64,000 nucleotides of DNA from positions 20,144-84,143 of the forward strand of contig NZ_BAFX01000120.1 in NCBI RefSeq assembly GCF_000308815.1. The letters are read 5' to 3'. The notes under the pieces were generated by a model. The model was not told the DNA's origin. It worked only from the letters and a program-made list of their open reading frames with translations, and searched no databases. The position numbers and the translations under genes were made by a program. This stretch comes from Nocardia concava NBRC 100430. GTDB lineage: Bacteria; Actinomycetota; Actinomycetes; Mycobacteriales; Mycobacteriaceae. Positions 1 to 8,317 of the stretch are shown here, one piece after another (positions within the stretch are counted from its first letter, which is position 1; each line of letters begins with the position of its first letter).

Positions 1-570
1 TCCCATCGCAGCATTCACAGCAAGCCGGGCGCGGAGGTCAAGTACAACGCCTTCGACCCGAAGCTGCAGCTGTGGGTGGCGGCCTGCCTGTTCTGGGGCT
101 TCGACGACATCTACCACCGCATGCGCGGGCCCATGGATCCCGAAGTGGCGGAAGCCTTTTACCAGTACGGCGCCCGCCTGGGCACCACGCTGCAGATGAG
201 ACCGGAGATGTGGCCGCCGACCCGCGACGCCTTCTACGAGTACTGGGAAGACAACCTGGCGACCAAGACCATCGACGATCGCACGCGGACGTACTTCAAC
301 GACCTCGTCGATCTGAAGATGCTCCCCTGGCCGCTGCAGATCACCCTCGGCGGCCTGCACCGCTTCATCGTGACCGCGCTGCTCCCGGCGCATCTGCGCG
401 CGGAAATGCACATGTCCTGGACCGCCCGCGACGAGCGCATCTTCGCGGGATTCCTGGGCCTCATCTCCGCGGTCTGGACCCGCATGCCCGAGCTGATTCG
501 CTTGTTCCCCTTCAACTTCTACCTCGCGGACATGCGCATCCGCCGCCGCTTCGGCCGCCCGCTGGTGTAG
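1..570 (+). CDS. MpaB-family (DUF2236) oxygenase, C-terminal part
   Basis: Frame 1 is open from the first base, so the gene begins outside the window; 189 residues are visible. The visible part begins shortly before LWVAACLFWG and contains MHMSWTARDE further on, both typical of the MpaB/DUF2236 family (alpha-helical, haem-b oxygenases related to latex-clearing protein and fungal MpaB). The substrate cannot be inferred. It converges with the TetR gene, with only 6 bp between the two stops. The haem ligands would lie partly in the missing N-terminal half. Confidence 0.7.
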   Translation, partial: SHRSIHSKPGAEVKYNAFDPKLQLWVAACLFWGFDDIYHRMRGPMDPEVAEAFYQYGARLGTTLQMRPEMWPPTRDAFYEYWEDNLATKTIDDRTRTYFNDLVDLKMLPWPLQITLGGLHRFIVTALLPAHLRAEMHMSWTARDERIFAGFLGLISAVWTRMPELIRLFPFNFYLADMRIRRRFGRPLV

Positions 571-576
571 CCGTTT

Positions 577-1137
577 TCAGTGGCCGCCCGCGCCGTGGAG
601 GAACATGTCCACGATGAGGGCGGCCGCGTGCTCGACCCCGCCACCGGGTCCGGCCGCCATGGGGATGCCGGTTTCGATCAGGCTGCCGTAGAGCAGTAGC
701 AGCGCGTCGGCGGGGAGGTCGGCGCGCAGGTCACCGGCGTCGATGCCGCGGGTGATCACGGCCTGAACGGGTTCGGTTACGGTGGCGGCGATTTCGGCCC
801 GATCGGCGGGTTTGGCGCCGGTGCGGGTGAGGACCACGTACTTGCCGCCGACGGCGAGGAAGATGCGGGTGAGGCGGGCCAACGCCTCGGGGGCGGGGAC
901 GGTTTCCAGGCGGGCTTCGGTGAGGCGTTGCCGCAATTCGGTGAGCGCGGCGGTGGCCATGGCCTCGAGCAGCGCGTCGCGGCTGGCGAAGTAGCGATAG
1001 AGGGTCGCGCGGCCGATATCGGCGGCGGCCGCGATATCGGCCATGCTCACGGACTCGCCGTGGGTGGCGAACAGGGCCGTCGCCTTGTCGAGGATCAGCG
1101 TCGCGATGTGGTCGCGCAGCGCGGGCGTGCGGCTCAT
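577..1137 (-). CDS. TetR/AcrR-family transcriptional repressor
   Basis: 186 aa. The N-terminal helix-turn-helix is at about residues 28-58 (SMADIAAAADIGRATLYRYF), followed by an all-helical ligand domain, the usual TetR layout and length. It is divergent from the short-chain dehydrogenase at 1238, and a perfect palindrome sits in the shared 100-bp promoter region. The inferred role is local repressor of itself and the SDR. The effector is unknown. Confidence 0.88.
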   Translation of the reverse strand: MSRTPALRDHIATLILDKATALFATHGESVSMADIAAAADIGRATLYRYFASRDALLEAMATAALTELRQRLTEARLETVPAPEALARLTRIFLAVGGKYVVLTRTGAKPADRAEIAATVTEPVQAVITRGIDAGDLRADLPADALLLLYGSLIETGIPMAAGPGGGVEHAAALIVDMFLHGAGGH

Positions 1138-1184
1138 GGGTCACATCGTACGAAGGGACAAGGGGGCTGGAACGGCGTACTCTC

Positions 1185-1210
1185 GTTATGAGACATCAAT
1201 GTCTCATAAC
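1185..1210. promoter_or_regulatory. Palindromic operator between TetR and SDR genes
   Basis: Two perfect 12-bp arms, GTTATGAGACAT and ATGTCTCATAAC, separated by 2 nt. The site lies 47 bp from the TetR start and 27 bp from the SDR start, where a TetR dimer would block both promoters. The palindrome is directly visible; the binding protein is inferred. Confidence 0.8.
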
Positions 1211-1237
1211 GGGATGAAGAAGTATCCAGGAGCTGTC

Positions 1238-2071
1238 ATGCTGCCGAATTCCGCCCTCATCACCGGCTGTTCCTCCGGCATCGGCCGGGCCACCGCCCTC
1301 GCCCTGGTGGCCGCCGGAATACCCACCTACGCCACGGCCCGCCACCCGGAATCCATTGCCGATCTCGCCGAATCCGGCTGCCACATCCTGCAACTCGATG
1401 TCACCGATCCGGATTCCTGTGCGCGGGCGGTGCGTTCGGTGGAGCAGGCGCACGGCTCGGTCGGGGTGCTGGTCAACAATGCGGGTTACTCACAGGTCGG
1501 GCCGGTCGAGGAGGTGCCGATGGATGAGCTGTATCGCCAATTCGACACCAATGTCTTCGGAGTCGTCCGCCTGACCCGGCTCGTCCTGCCCGCCATGCGC
1601 GCCAACGGCGGCGGCCGGATCATCACCCTCGGATCCGCCGCCGGGCTGGTCGCGCCACCGGCCTCGGCCGCCTACAGCATGACGAAGTACGCGCTCGAGG
1701 CGCTCTGCGACAGCCTGCGGCTGGAGGTGCACCACTTCGGGGTGCGTGCCGTCCTCATCGAACCGGGCGCTGTGCGAACACAATTCATCGAGACCGGGCA
1801 GCGGAGCCTGCCCCCGTCCAACTCCGACCACACCTACGACCACCTGCGATCCAGCCTCGGCGCCCTCATCGAGCGGACTCACCGCGACGGCGCACGCGGC
1901 ATCCTCACACCCGAGACGGTGGCCAGGGTCGTCACCCGCGCCGCGCTCGCTCGAAACCCGAAGCCCCGCTACAAGATCGGATCACAGGCGCGAGTCATGC
2001 CGATCGCCCGCCGCCTGCTCGGCGACCGGCTCTGGGACCTGGCGATGCGCCGCCTTGTCCCCGCCGAATGA
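1238..2071 (+). CDS. Short-chain dehydrogenase/reductase (classical SDR)
   Basis: 277 aa from the ATG at 1238, chosen because AGGAG lies about 8 nt upstream; upstream in-frame codons would run through the operator. It has the Rossmann TGCSSGIG motif at the N-terminus, NNAG near residue 80, and the catalytic Ser plus YSMTK at about residue 146. It is an NAD(P)-dependent oxidoreductase with unknown substrate, probably controlled by the divergent TetR protein. The C-terminal tail resembles oxidoreductases often filed as retinol-dehydrogenase-like. Confidence 0.88.
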   Translation: MLPNSALITGCSSGIGRATALALVAAGIPTYATARHPESIADLAESGCHILQLDVTDPDSCARAVRSVEQAHGSVGVLVNNAGYSQVGPVEEVPMDELYRQFDTNVFGVVRLTRLVLPAMRANGGGRIITLGSAAGLVAPPASAAYSMTKYALEALCDSLRLEVHHFGVRAVLIEPGAVRTQFIETGQRSLPPSNSDHTYDHLRSSLGALIERTHRDGARGILTPETVARVVTRAALARNPKPRYKIGSQARVMPIARRLLGDRLWDLAMRRLVPAE

Positions 2072-2078
2072 CGCCCCG

Positions 2079-3034
2079 TCAGCCGCGATCGGCCAGGGCA
2101 CGAAGGAAGAAGCCCAGGTTGGCGGGACGCTCGGCGAGTCGACGCATGAGATAGCCGTACCACTGGGTGCCGTAGGGGACGTAGACGCGCAGGGCGTGAC
2201 CGTCTGCGACCAGGCGTCGCTGTTCGGCGTCGCGGATGCCGTAGAGCATCTGGAACTCGTAATCGCCCGGGCTGTGGTTGTTTTCGCCCGCCAGGGTGAG
2301 GGCGACGTCGATCATGGCCGGATCGTGGGTGGCGATCATGGGGTACCAGGCGTCGCGCATGAGGACGTTCAGGCAGCGCAAGTAGGAGGCGTCGACCTCG
2401 GCACGGCGCTGATAGGCGACCGCCGCGGGCTCCTGATACGCGCCCTTGCACAGGCGGATTCGGGTGCCGTCGGTGGCCAGGTCGCGGGCATTATCCTCGG
2501 CGTCCCGTAGGTAAGTCTGCAAAGCGACGGCCAGCCAGGGGAATTCGGCGCGTGCCAGCCGGACCGCCGCCAGCGTGTCGGCGGTGGTGGTGTGATCCTC
2601 GGCGTCGACGGTCACCCAGACATGGCGCTCGACGGCCTTGGCGCACAGTTTGTGCAGGTTCTCGGCGGCGATGGCCGGACCGTCCGCTCCGAGGGACTGC
2701 CCCAGCGCGGACAGTTTGAGCGAGACCTCCACCCGGGGGATCTCGGAGTGTGCGCCGGGCACCGCGTGAGCGGCCTCGGCAAGGTCGTCGATGAGCGAAA
2801 GGTATTCCGTCACAGCAGCATTGGCCTGGGTCCGGTCGGTGGTGTACTCGCCGAGGAAGTCGACGCTGACCGAACGGCCGCTCGCCAGCAGCGCCCGCGT
2901 CACCGGGTCCAGGTCGGCGCGGGTCTCACCGGCCACGAAGCGCCGGACCACGGCGGCGGTGACGGGGACCTTGGTGATGGCGTTCTTCATCGTGGCCGAT
3001 CCGGCCGCCGCCAGAATGGCCGGGCGTAGCGGGT

Positions 3035-3038
<4 letters not shown>
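2079..3038 (-). CDS. pruB: Proline dehydrogenase
   Basis: 319 aa monofunctional proline dehydrogenase: FAD-dependent oxidation of L-proline to pyrroline-5-carboxylate, the first step of proline catabolism. The TIM-barrel PRODH fold shows in conserved stretches such as VSLKLSALGQ, VTVDAEDHTT and RIRLCKGAYQEP. Its ATG overlaps the stop of pruA by 4 nt, so the two are translationally coupled. The order pruA-pruB matches Rv1187-Rv1188 of M. tuberculosis. Confidence 0.93.
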
Positions 3039-4672
<1,634 letters not shown>

Positions 4673-4678
4673 AACCCA

Positions 4679-4694
4679 GGCTATCGCGATAGCC
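4679..4694. promoter_or_regulatory. Perfect 16-bp palindrome upstream of pruA
   Basis: GGCTATCGCGATAGCC is fully self-complementary with no spacer and lies 7 bp upstream of the pruA start. The position suits an operator or a 5'-UTR hairpin for the proline operon. No regulator gene is adjacent, so the binding protein, if any, is unknown. Confidence 0.5.
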
Positions 4695-4729
4695 CCTGCC
4701 GGGCCGCGACGAACACACCGCGCCGGGGT

Positions 4730-4758
4730 GGGGTATGGGGGCTAGGCCCCCATACCCC
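4730..4758 (-). terminator. Hairpin downstream of cholesterol oxidase
   Basis: 13-bp stem GGGGTATGGGGGC / GCCCCCATACCCC with a 3-nt loop, located 8 bp past the choA stop on the minus strand. No long U tract follows. It probably ends choA transcription ahead of the pruA promoter. Confidence 0.65.
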
Positions 4759-4765
4759 CTTACTC

Positions 4766-6436
4766 CTAGTGGAAGTCCTCCGCGATGATCTTCTCGATGT
4801 TCCGTTCCGCCAACGCTGTAATCGTGACGAACGGATTCACCGTGGTCAGACCGGGAATCAGCGACCCGTCGATAACGTAGAGACCCGGGTACGACGTGAG
4901 CCGCCCGTAGTTGTCGGTGGACACGTTGATCACGCAGCCGCCCAGCGGGTGGTACGCGAAATCGTCACCCCAGGTCTTGTATTCGCCGAACAGGTCGGTC
5001 CGGTAGATGGTGACCTGCTTCTTGTTGATCGGATCGAAGATCCGCTTGGCGGCATCGATGCTGGGCTGGTTCCAGGCGGTCTGCCAGTTCAGGTCCACGC
5101 CACCGGAACCCGAGTTGTAGGTGAACTTGCCGCGGTTGGGGTTCTTGGTGATGGCCAGGTACAGGCTGGCGAAGGTCTCGATGCCCGCCGGGAAGGGCGA
5201 GATCTCCGCGAAGGCCGGGCCGCCGCTGTCGGCCCAGTTGTCGATTCCGAGGGTCGGAATGCATGACTGCAGGCTGCCGGTGGCGTCCCACGCCTGGTTC
5301 TGCCGGGCCACCATCACGTTGCCGTTGTTGCCCCAGCCGCTGCCGACCGAGTCGGGCAGGTTGGGCAGTTTGCCGGTGGCCTTCTGGGTGACCAGCAGTT
5401 TGCTGGTACCCACGCTGCCCGCCGCGAAGAACACCTTCTGCGCCGTAACGGTTTTCGTCTTCACGGTATTGCCGCTGGTGTCGATCTGGTTCATGACGAC
5501 GGTGAACCCGCCGCCGTTGGCGGGCGACACGGTGGTGACATCGTGCTGCGGCACGATGGTCACCTTGCCGGTGGCCGACGCGTCCGCCAGATACGTCTTG
5601 TCCAGGGAGTTCTTGCCGGCGTTGTTGCCGTAGATGACCTCGGCGTTGAGCGCCGACTTGGTGGCGGTGCCGGCCTGCTCCTGCTTCATGTAGTTGAAGT
5701 CGTAGACGTTCGGCACGAAGGTCGTCTTGAATCCGGATGCCTCGGCCGTCTTCTTCCCGACCCGCGCGAACTGGTAGCAGTCGGCGGATTGCCACCAGGT
5801 CTGGTCGACGTTGTTCACCTTCAGCCCGGCATTGGCCCGCGGGTAGTAGGTGCTGTACATCGAGGCCGCGTCCACCGAGGGAAGGATGCTGGCGAAGTAC
5901 TCCTGCTTGGGCGTCACCGCCATGCCGCCGTTGACGAGCGAGCCACCGCCGACGCCGCGGCCCTGGTAAATCCGAATCCCGCTGAACTGCTCGGCATCCA
6001 GCACGCCGGTGTAGCTCGGGATCGACTTGTCGTAGGGCGCGCCCATGAAATGGTTGATGGGCTGGACGGTTTCGGTCCGCAGCCAGAAGGAGCGGCCGTC
6101 CGGGTTGAGCATGTTGCAGAAGACCTTGCCGTCCGAGCCCGGCTGGGTCCAGGACATGCCCTTCTCGACCATGACCACGCTCTGCCCAGCCTGGGCCAGC
6201 CGCAGCGCCGCGACCGCGCCGCCGTAGCCGGTGCCGATCACCAGCACGGGCATCTTGTCGCCGTCGTTGATCGATCCGGTGGGTAATGCCCGCGCCGAGG
6301 GCATCTTCGGTAGTAGTGCTGCCGCCCCCAAAATGACACCTGTTGCAGCTAGGAACCCGCGTCGGCTGACATTGCTGCCGAAGACACTCTTACCGGGGGT
6401 TTCGTAAGACAGACCACGCACTGAAAGACTCCTCAT
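4766..6436 (-). CDS. choA: Secreted cholesterol oxidase (GMC family, class I)
   Basis: 556 aa. FAD-dependent oxidation and isomerisation of cholesterol to cholest-4-en-3-one. The ATG at 6436 is chosen because it puts the Tat motif SRRGFL about 24 residues in, followed by a hydrophobic stretch and an A-x-A-like cleavage site (PSARA). The FAD-binding GTGYGG follows near residue 70. Catalytic segments match Streptomyces/Rhodococcus ChoA: AEISPFPAG (Glu), YHPLGGC (His) and VNPFVTITALAERN (Asn). It is monocistronic, with a hairpin after the stop. An in-frame extension to 6517 adds 27 residues and would bury the signal peptide. Confidence 0.92.
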   Translation of the reverse strand: MRSLSVRGLSYETPGKSVFGSNVSRRGFLAATGVILGAAALLPKMPSARALPTGSINDGDKMPVLVIGTGYGGAVAALRLAQAGQSVVMVEKGMSWTQPGSDGKVFCNMLNPDGRSFWLRTETVQPINHFMGAPYDKSIPSYTGVLDAEQFSGIRIYQGRGVGGGSLVNGGMAVTPKQEYFASILPSVDAASMYSTYYPRANAGLKVNNVDQTWWQSADCYQFARVGKKTAEASGFKTTFVPNVYDFNYMKQEQAGTATKSALNAEVIYGNNAGKNSLDKTYLADASATGKVTIVPQHDVTTVSPANGGGFTVVMNQIDTSGNTVKTKTVTAQKVFFAAGSVGTSKLLVTQKATGKLPNLPDSVGSGWGNNGNVMVARQNQAWDATGSLQSCIPTLGIDNWADSGGPAFAEISPFPAGIETFASLYLAITKNPNRGKFTYNSGSGGVDLNWQTAWNQPSIDAAKRIFDPINKKQVTIYRTDLFGEYKTWGDDFAYHPLGGCVINVSTDNYGRLTSYPGLYVIDGSLIPGLTTVNPFVTITALAERNIEKIIAEDFH

Positions 6437-6540
6437 CGAGTTGCGATGAGAACCTGTTATAGGCGGTGTGAAGAACCTACGGGTCAGTTTCGGGAAAGAT
6501 CGAGATCGGAGGACCACCGGAAGACCCCGGAAAAAGAAAA

Positions 6541-6560
6541 AAGCCCTCGAATGAGGGCTT
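6541..6560 (-). terminator. Rho-independent terminator after tRNA-Asp
   Basis: Perfect 8-bp stem AAGCCCTC / GAGGGCTT with a 4-nt loop; on the minus strand it runs straight into a T-rich tract (TTTTTTCTTTTT). It sits 13 nt beyond the tRNA 3' end. Confidence 0.9.
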
Positions 6561-6573
6561 CAGACTTAGGAGG

Positions 6574-6647
6574 CGACCCTGACGGGACTCGAACCCGCGA
6601 CCTCCGCCGTGACAGGGCGGCGCGCTAACCAACTGCGCCACAGGGCC
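6574..6647 (-). tRNA. tRNA-Asp (anticodon GTC)
   Basis: A 74-nt cloverleaf on the minus strand: acceptor stem GGCCCTG / CAGGGTC (one G-U pair), D-loop GTTGGTTAGC, anticodon loop CTGTCAC giving GTC, T-arm GGTTCGAGTCC, discriminator G. The 3' CCA is not encoded. A terminator follows at once. The 5' flank carries a partial duplicate of the tRNA start. Confidence 0.96.
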
Positions 6648-6678
6648 TTGCAACTGCTCAGCCACTGGGCCTTGCAAC
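6643..6678 (-). repeat. Tandem duplicate of the tRNA-Asp 5' end
   Basis: GGGCCTTGCAAC occurs at 6643 and again at 6667, a 24-bp period. The outer copy on the minus strand reads GGCCCAGTGGCTGAGCAG, resembling the first 18 nt of the tRNA (GGCCCTGTGGCGCAGTTG). It looks like a short tandem duplication or a remnant. Confidence 0.6.
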
Positions 6679-6716
6679 GTCGTAGACGGTATCACGCGCC
6701 CCGCGGTAACGGGAAA

Positions 6717-7823
6717 TCAGCTGGTCAGACGATCCGCGGCCGCCGCGATGCGCTCGTCGGAGGCGGTAAGGGCAATGCGCACATGCTGATTCCCCTGCGG
6801 CCCGTAGAACTCGCCCGGCGCCGCCAGGATGCCGCGCTCGGCCAGCCAATCCAGGGTGGTGCGGCACGGCTCGCCGCGCGTCGACCACAGGTACAGACCG
6901 GCCTCGGAATGATCGATCCGGAATCCGGCGCGCTGCAACGCATCTCGCAGCACCGCGCGTCGCGCCCGGTAGCGGTCCTTTTGCTGGACCTCGTGCGCGT
7001 CATCACCGAGGGCCGCGGTCATGGCCGCCTGGATCGGGTACGGCAGCATCATGCCGGAGTGCTTGCGGACCTCGAGCAGTTCGGCGATCAGCGCCGGGTC
7101 ACCGGTCACGAAACCGGCCCGGTAGCTCGCCAGATTCGAGGTCTTGGACAGCGAGTGGATGGCCAGCAGGCCGGTGTGGTCGCCGTCGCACACCTCGGGA
7201 TCGAGGATGGAGACCGCGCGGCCCTCCCAGGCCAGGCCCAGGTAGCACTCGTCGGAGGCGAGGATCGCACCGCGCTCGCGGGCGAACTGCACCACCTTGC
7301 GCAGGTGGTCGACGCCGAGCACCTTGCCGGTCGGGTTGGACGGCGAGTTGAGGAAGATCAGCGCGGGCTGCTCCGGCCCGAGCTGTGCCGTCCCGTCGGC
7401 GCGCACGTAGCGCGAGCCCGAGAGCAGCGCGCCCACTTCGTAGGTCGGGTACGCCACCTCCGGGATGACCACCAGATCCTCGGCGCCCAGGCCGAGCAGC
7501 CGCGGCAGTCCCGCGATCAGCTCCTTGGTGCCGATGGCGGGCAGCACCGCGGCCGGGTCGATCCCGGTGATCCCGAATCGCCGCTTCAGCGCCGACACCA
7601 CGGCCTCGCGCAATTCGGGCGTGCCGTGCGTGGTCGGGTACCCGGGCACCTCCGCCACCGACGAGAGTGCCTCGCGGATCAGCGGATCCACCGGATCGAC
7701 CGGTGTCCCGACCGAGAGGTCGACGATGCCGTCCGGATGCGAAGCGGCCTTCGCCTTCACGGAAGCGATGGTGTCCCAGGGGAAATCGGGTAGCAGAGCG
7801 CTGACCCGGCCACGCGCGGTCAA
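6717..7823 (-). CDS. dapC: Succinyldiaminopimelate transaminase
   Basis: 368 aa class-I PLP aminotransferase of the lysine/meso-diaminopimelate pathway: N-succinyl-2-amino-6-ketopimelate plus glutamate to N-succinyl-diaminopimelate. The Schiff-base lysine is in HSLSKTSN and the PLP phosphate-binding arginine in SYRAGF. Family-typical N-terminus VSALLPDFPWDT. The best start is TTG at 7823, with AGGA upstream and 8 bp after the ferredoxin stop; the longer frame would run through fdxC. The fdxC-dapC order equals Rv1177-Rv1178. Confidence 0.87.
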   Translation of the reverse strand: MTARGRVSALLPDFPWDTIASVKAKAASHPDGIVDLSVGTPVDPVDPLIREALSSVAEVPGYPTTHGTPELREAVVSALKRRFGITGIDPAAVLPAIGTKELIAGLPRLLGLGAEDLVVIPEVAYPTYEVGALLSGSRYVRADGTAQLGPEQPALIFLNSPSNPTGKVLGVDHLRKVVQFARERGAILASDECYLGLAWEGRAVSILDPEVCDGDHTGLLAIHSLSKTSNLASYRAGFVTGDPALIAELLEVRKHSGMMLPYPIQAAMTAALGDDAHEVQQKDRYRARRAVLRDALQRAGFRIDHSEAGLYLWSTRGEPCRTTLDWLAERGILAAPGEFYGPQGNQHVRIALTASDERIAAAADRLTS

Positions 7824-7831
7824 ATCTCGTC

Positions 7832-8155
7832 CTACTCGCTGGCCATCGGCGGTAGCGCGGCGATGAATGGCGGGTCGTAGTCGACCTTGCCCACCTTGGT
7901 GGCGCCGCCCGGGGAGCCCAGGTCGTCGAAGAAGTCGACGTTCGCGTTCACGTAACCGGCCCACTGATCCGGGGTGTCGTCTTCGTAGAAGATGGCTTCC
8001 ACCGGGCAGACCGGTTCACACGCACCACAGTCCACGCACTCGTCCGGTTGGATGTACAGCATGCGGCCGCCCTCGTAGATGCAGTCCACGGGGCATTCTT
8101 CGATGCACGCCTTGTCCTTCACGTCAACGCACGGTTCAGCGATGATGTACGGCAC
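7832..8155 (-). CDS. fdxC: 7Fe ferredoxin (3Fe-4S/4Fe-4S)
   Basis: 107 aa, the same length as mycobacterial FdxC. Two cluster motifs: the N-terminal C-x7-C-x3-CP set (CVDVKDKACIEECP) and CVDCGACEPVCP. Acidic C-terminal tail. It is a cytoplasmic electron carrier, probably for a cytochrome P450 or oxidoreductase; the partner is not in the window. Co-transcribed with dapC (8-bp gap to its TTG). Confidence 0.94.
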   Translation of the reverse strand: MPYIIAEPCVDVKDKACIEECPVDCIYEGGRMLYIQPDECVDCGACEPVCPVEAIFYEDDTPDQWAGYVNANVDFFDDLGSPGGATKVGKVDYDPPFIAALPPMASE

Positions 8156-8317
8156 TGCCGCTCTCCTAGTCTGTCCTCACATGCGGGATGAACTCCGCCC
8201 GGCGAAAACCCTATCCCGGCCAGCCAACATTACTCTTGCCAAGCCTGCCCTAACTTCGAGCCGCCACGCTGCGGCCGACCCCGAGGTCGATCGAGCCATA
8301 GCCTCGATCCGACCCAC

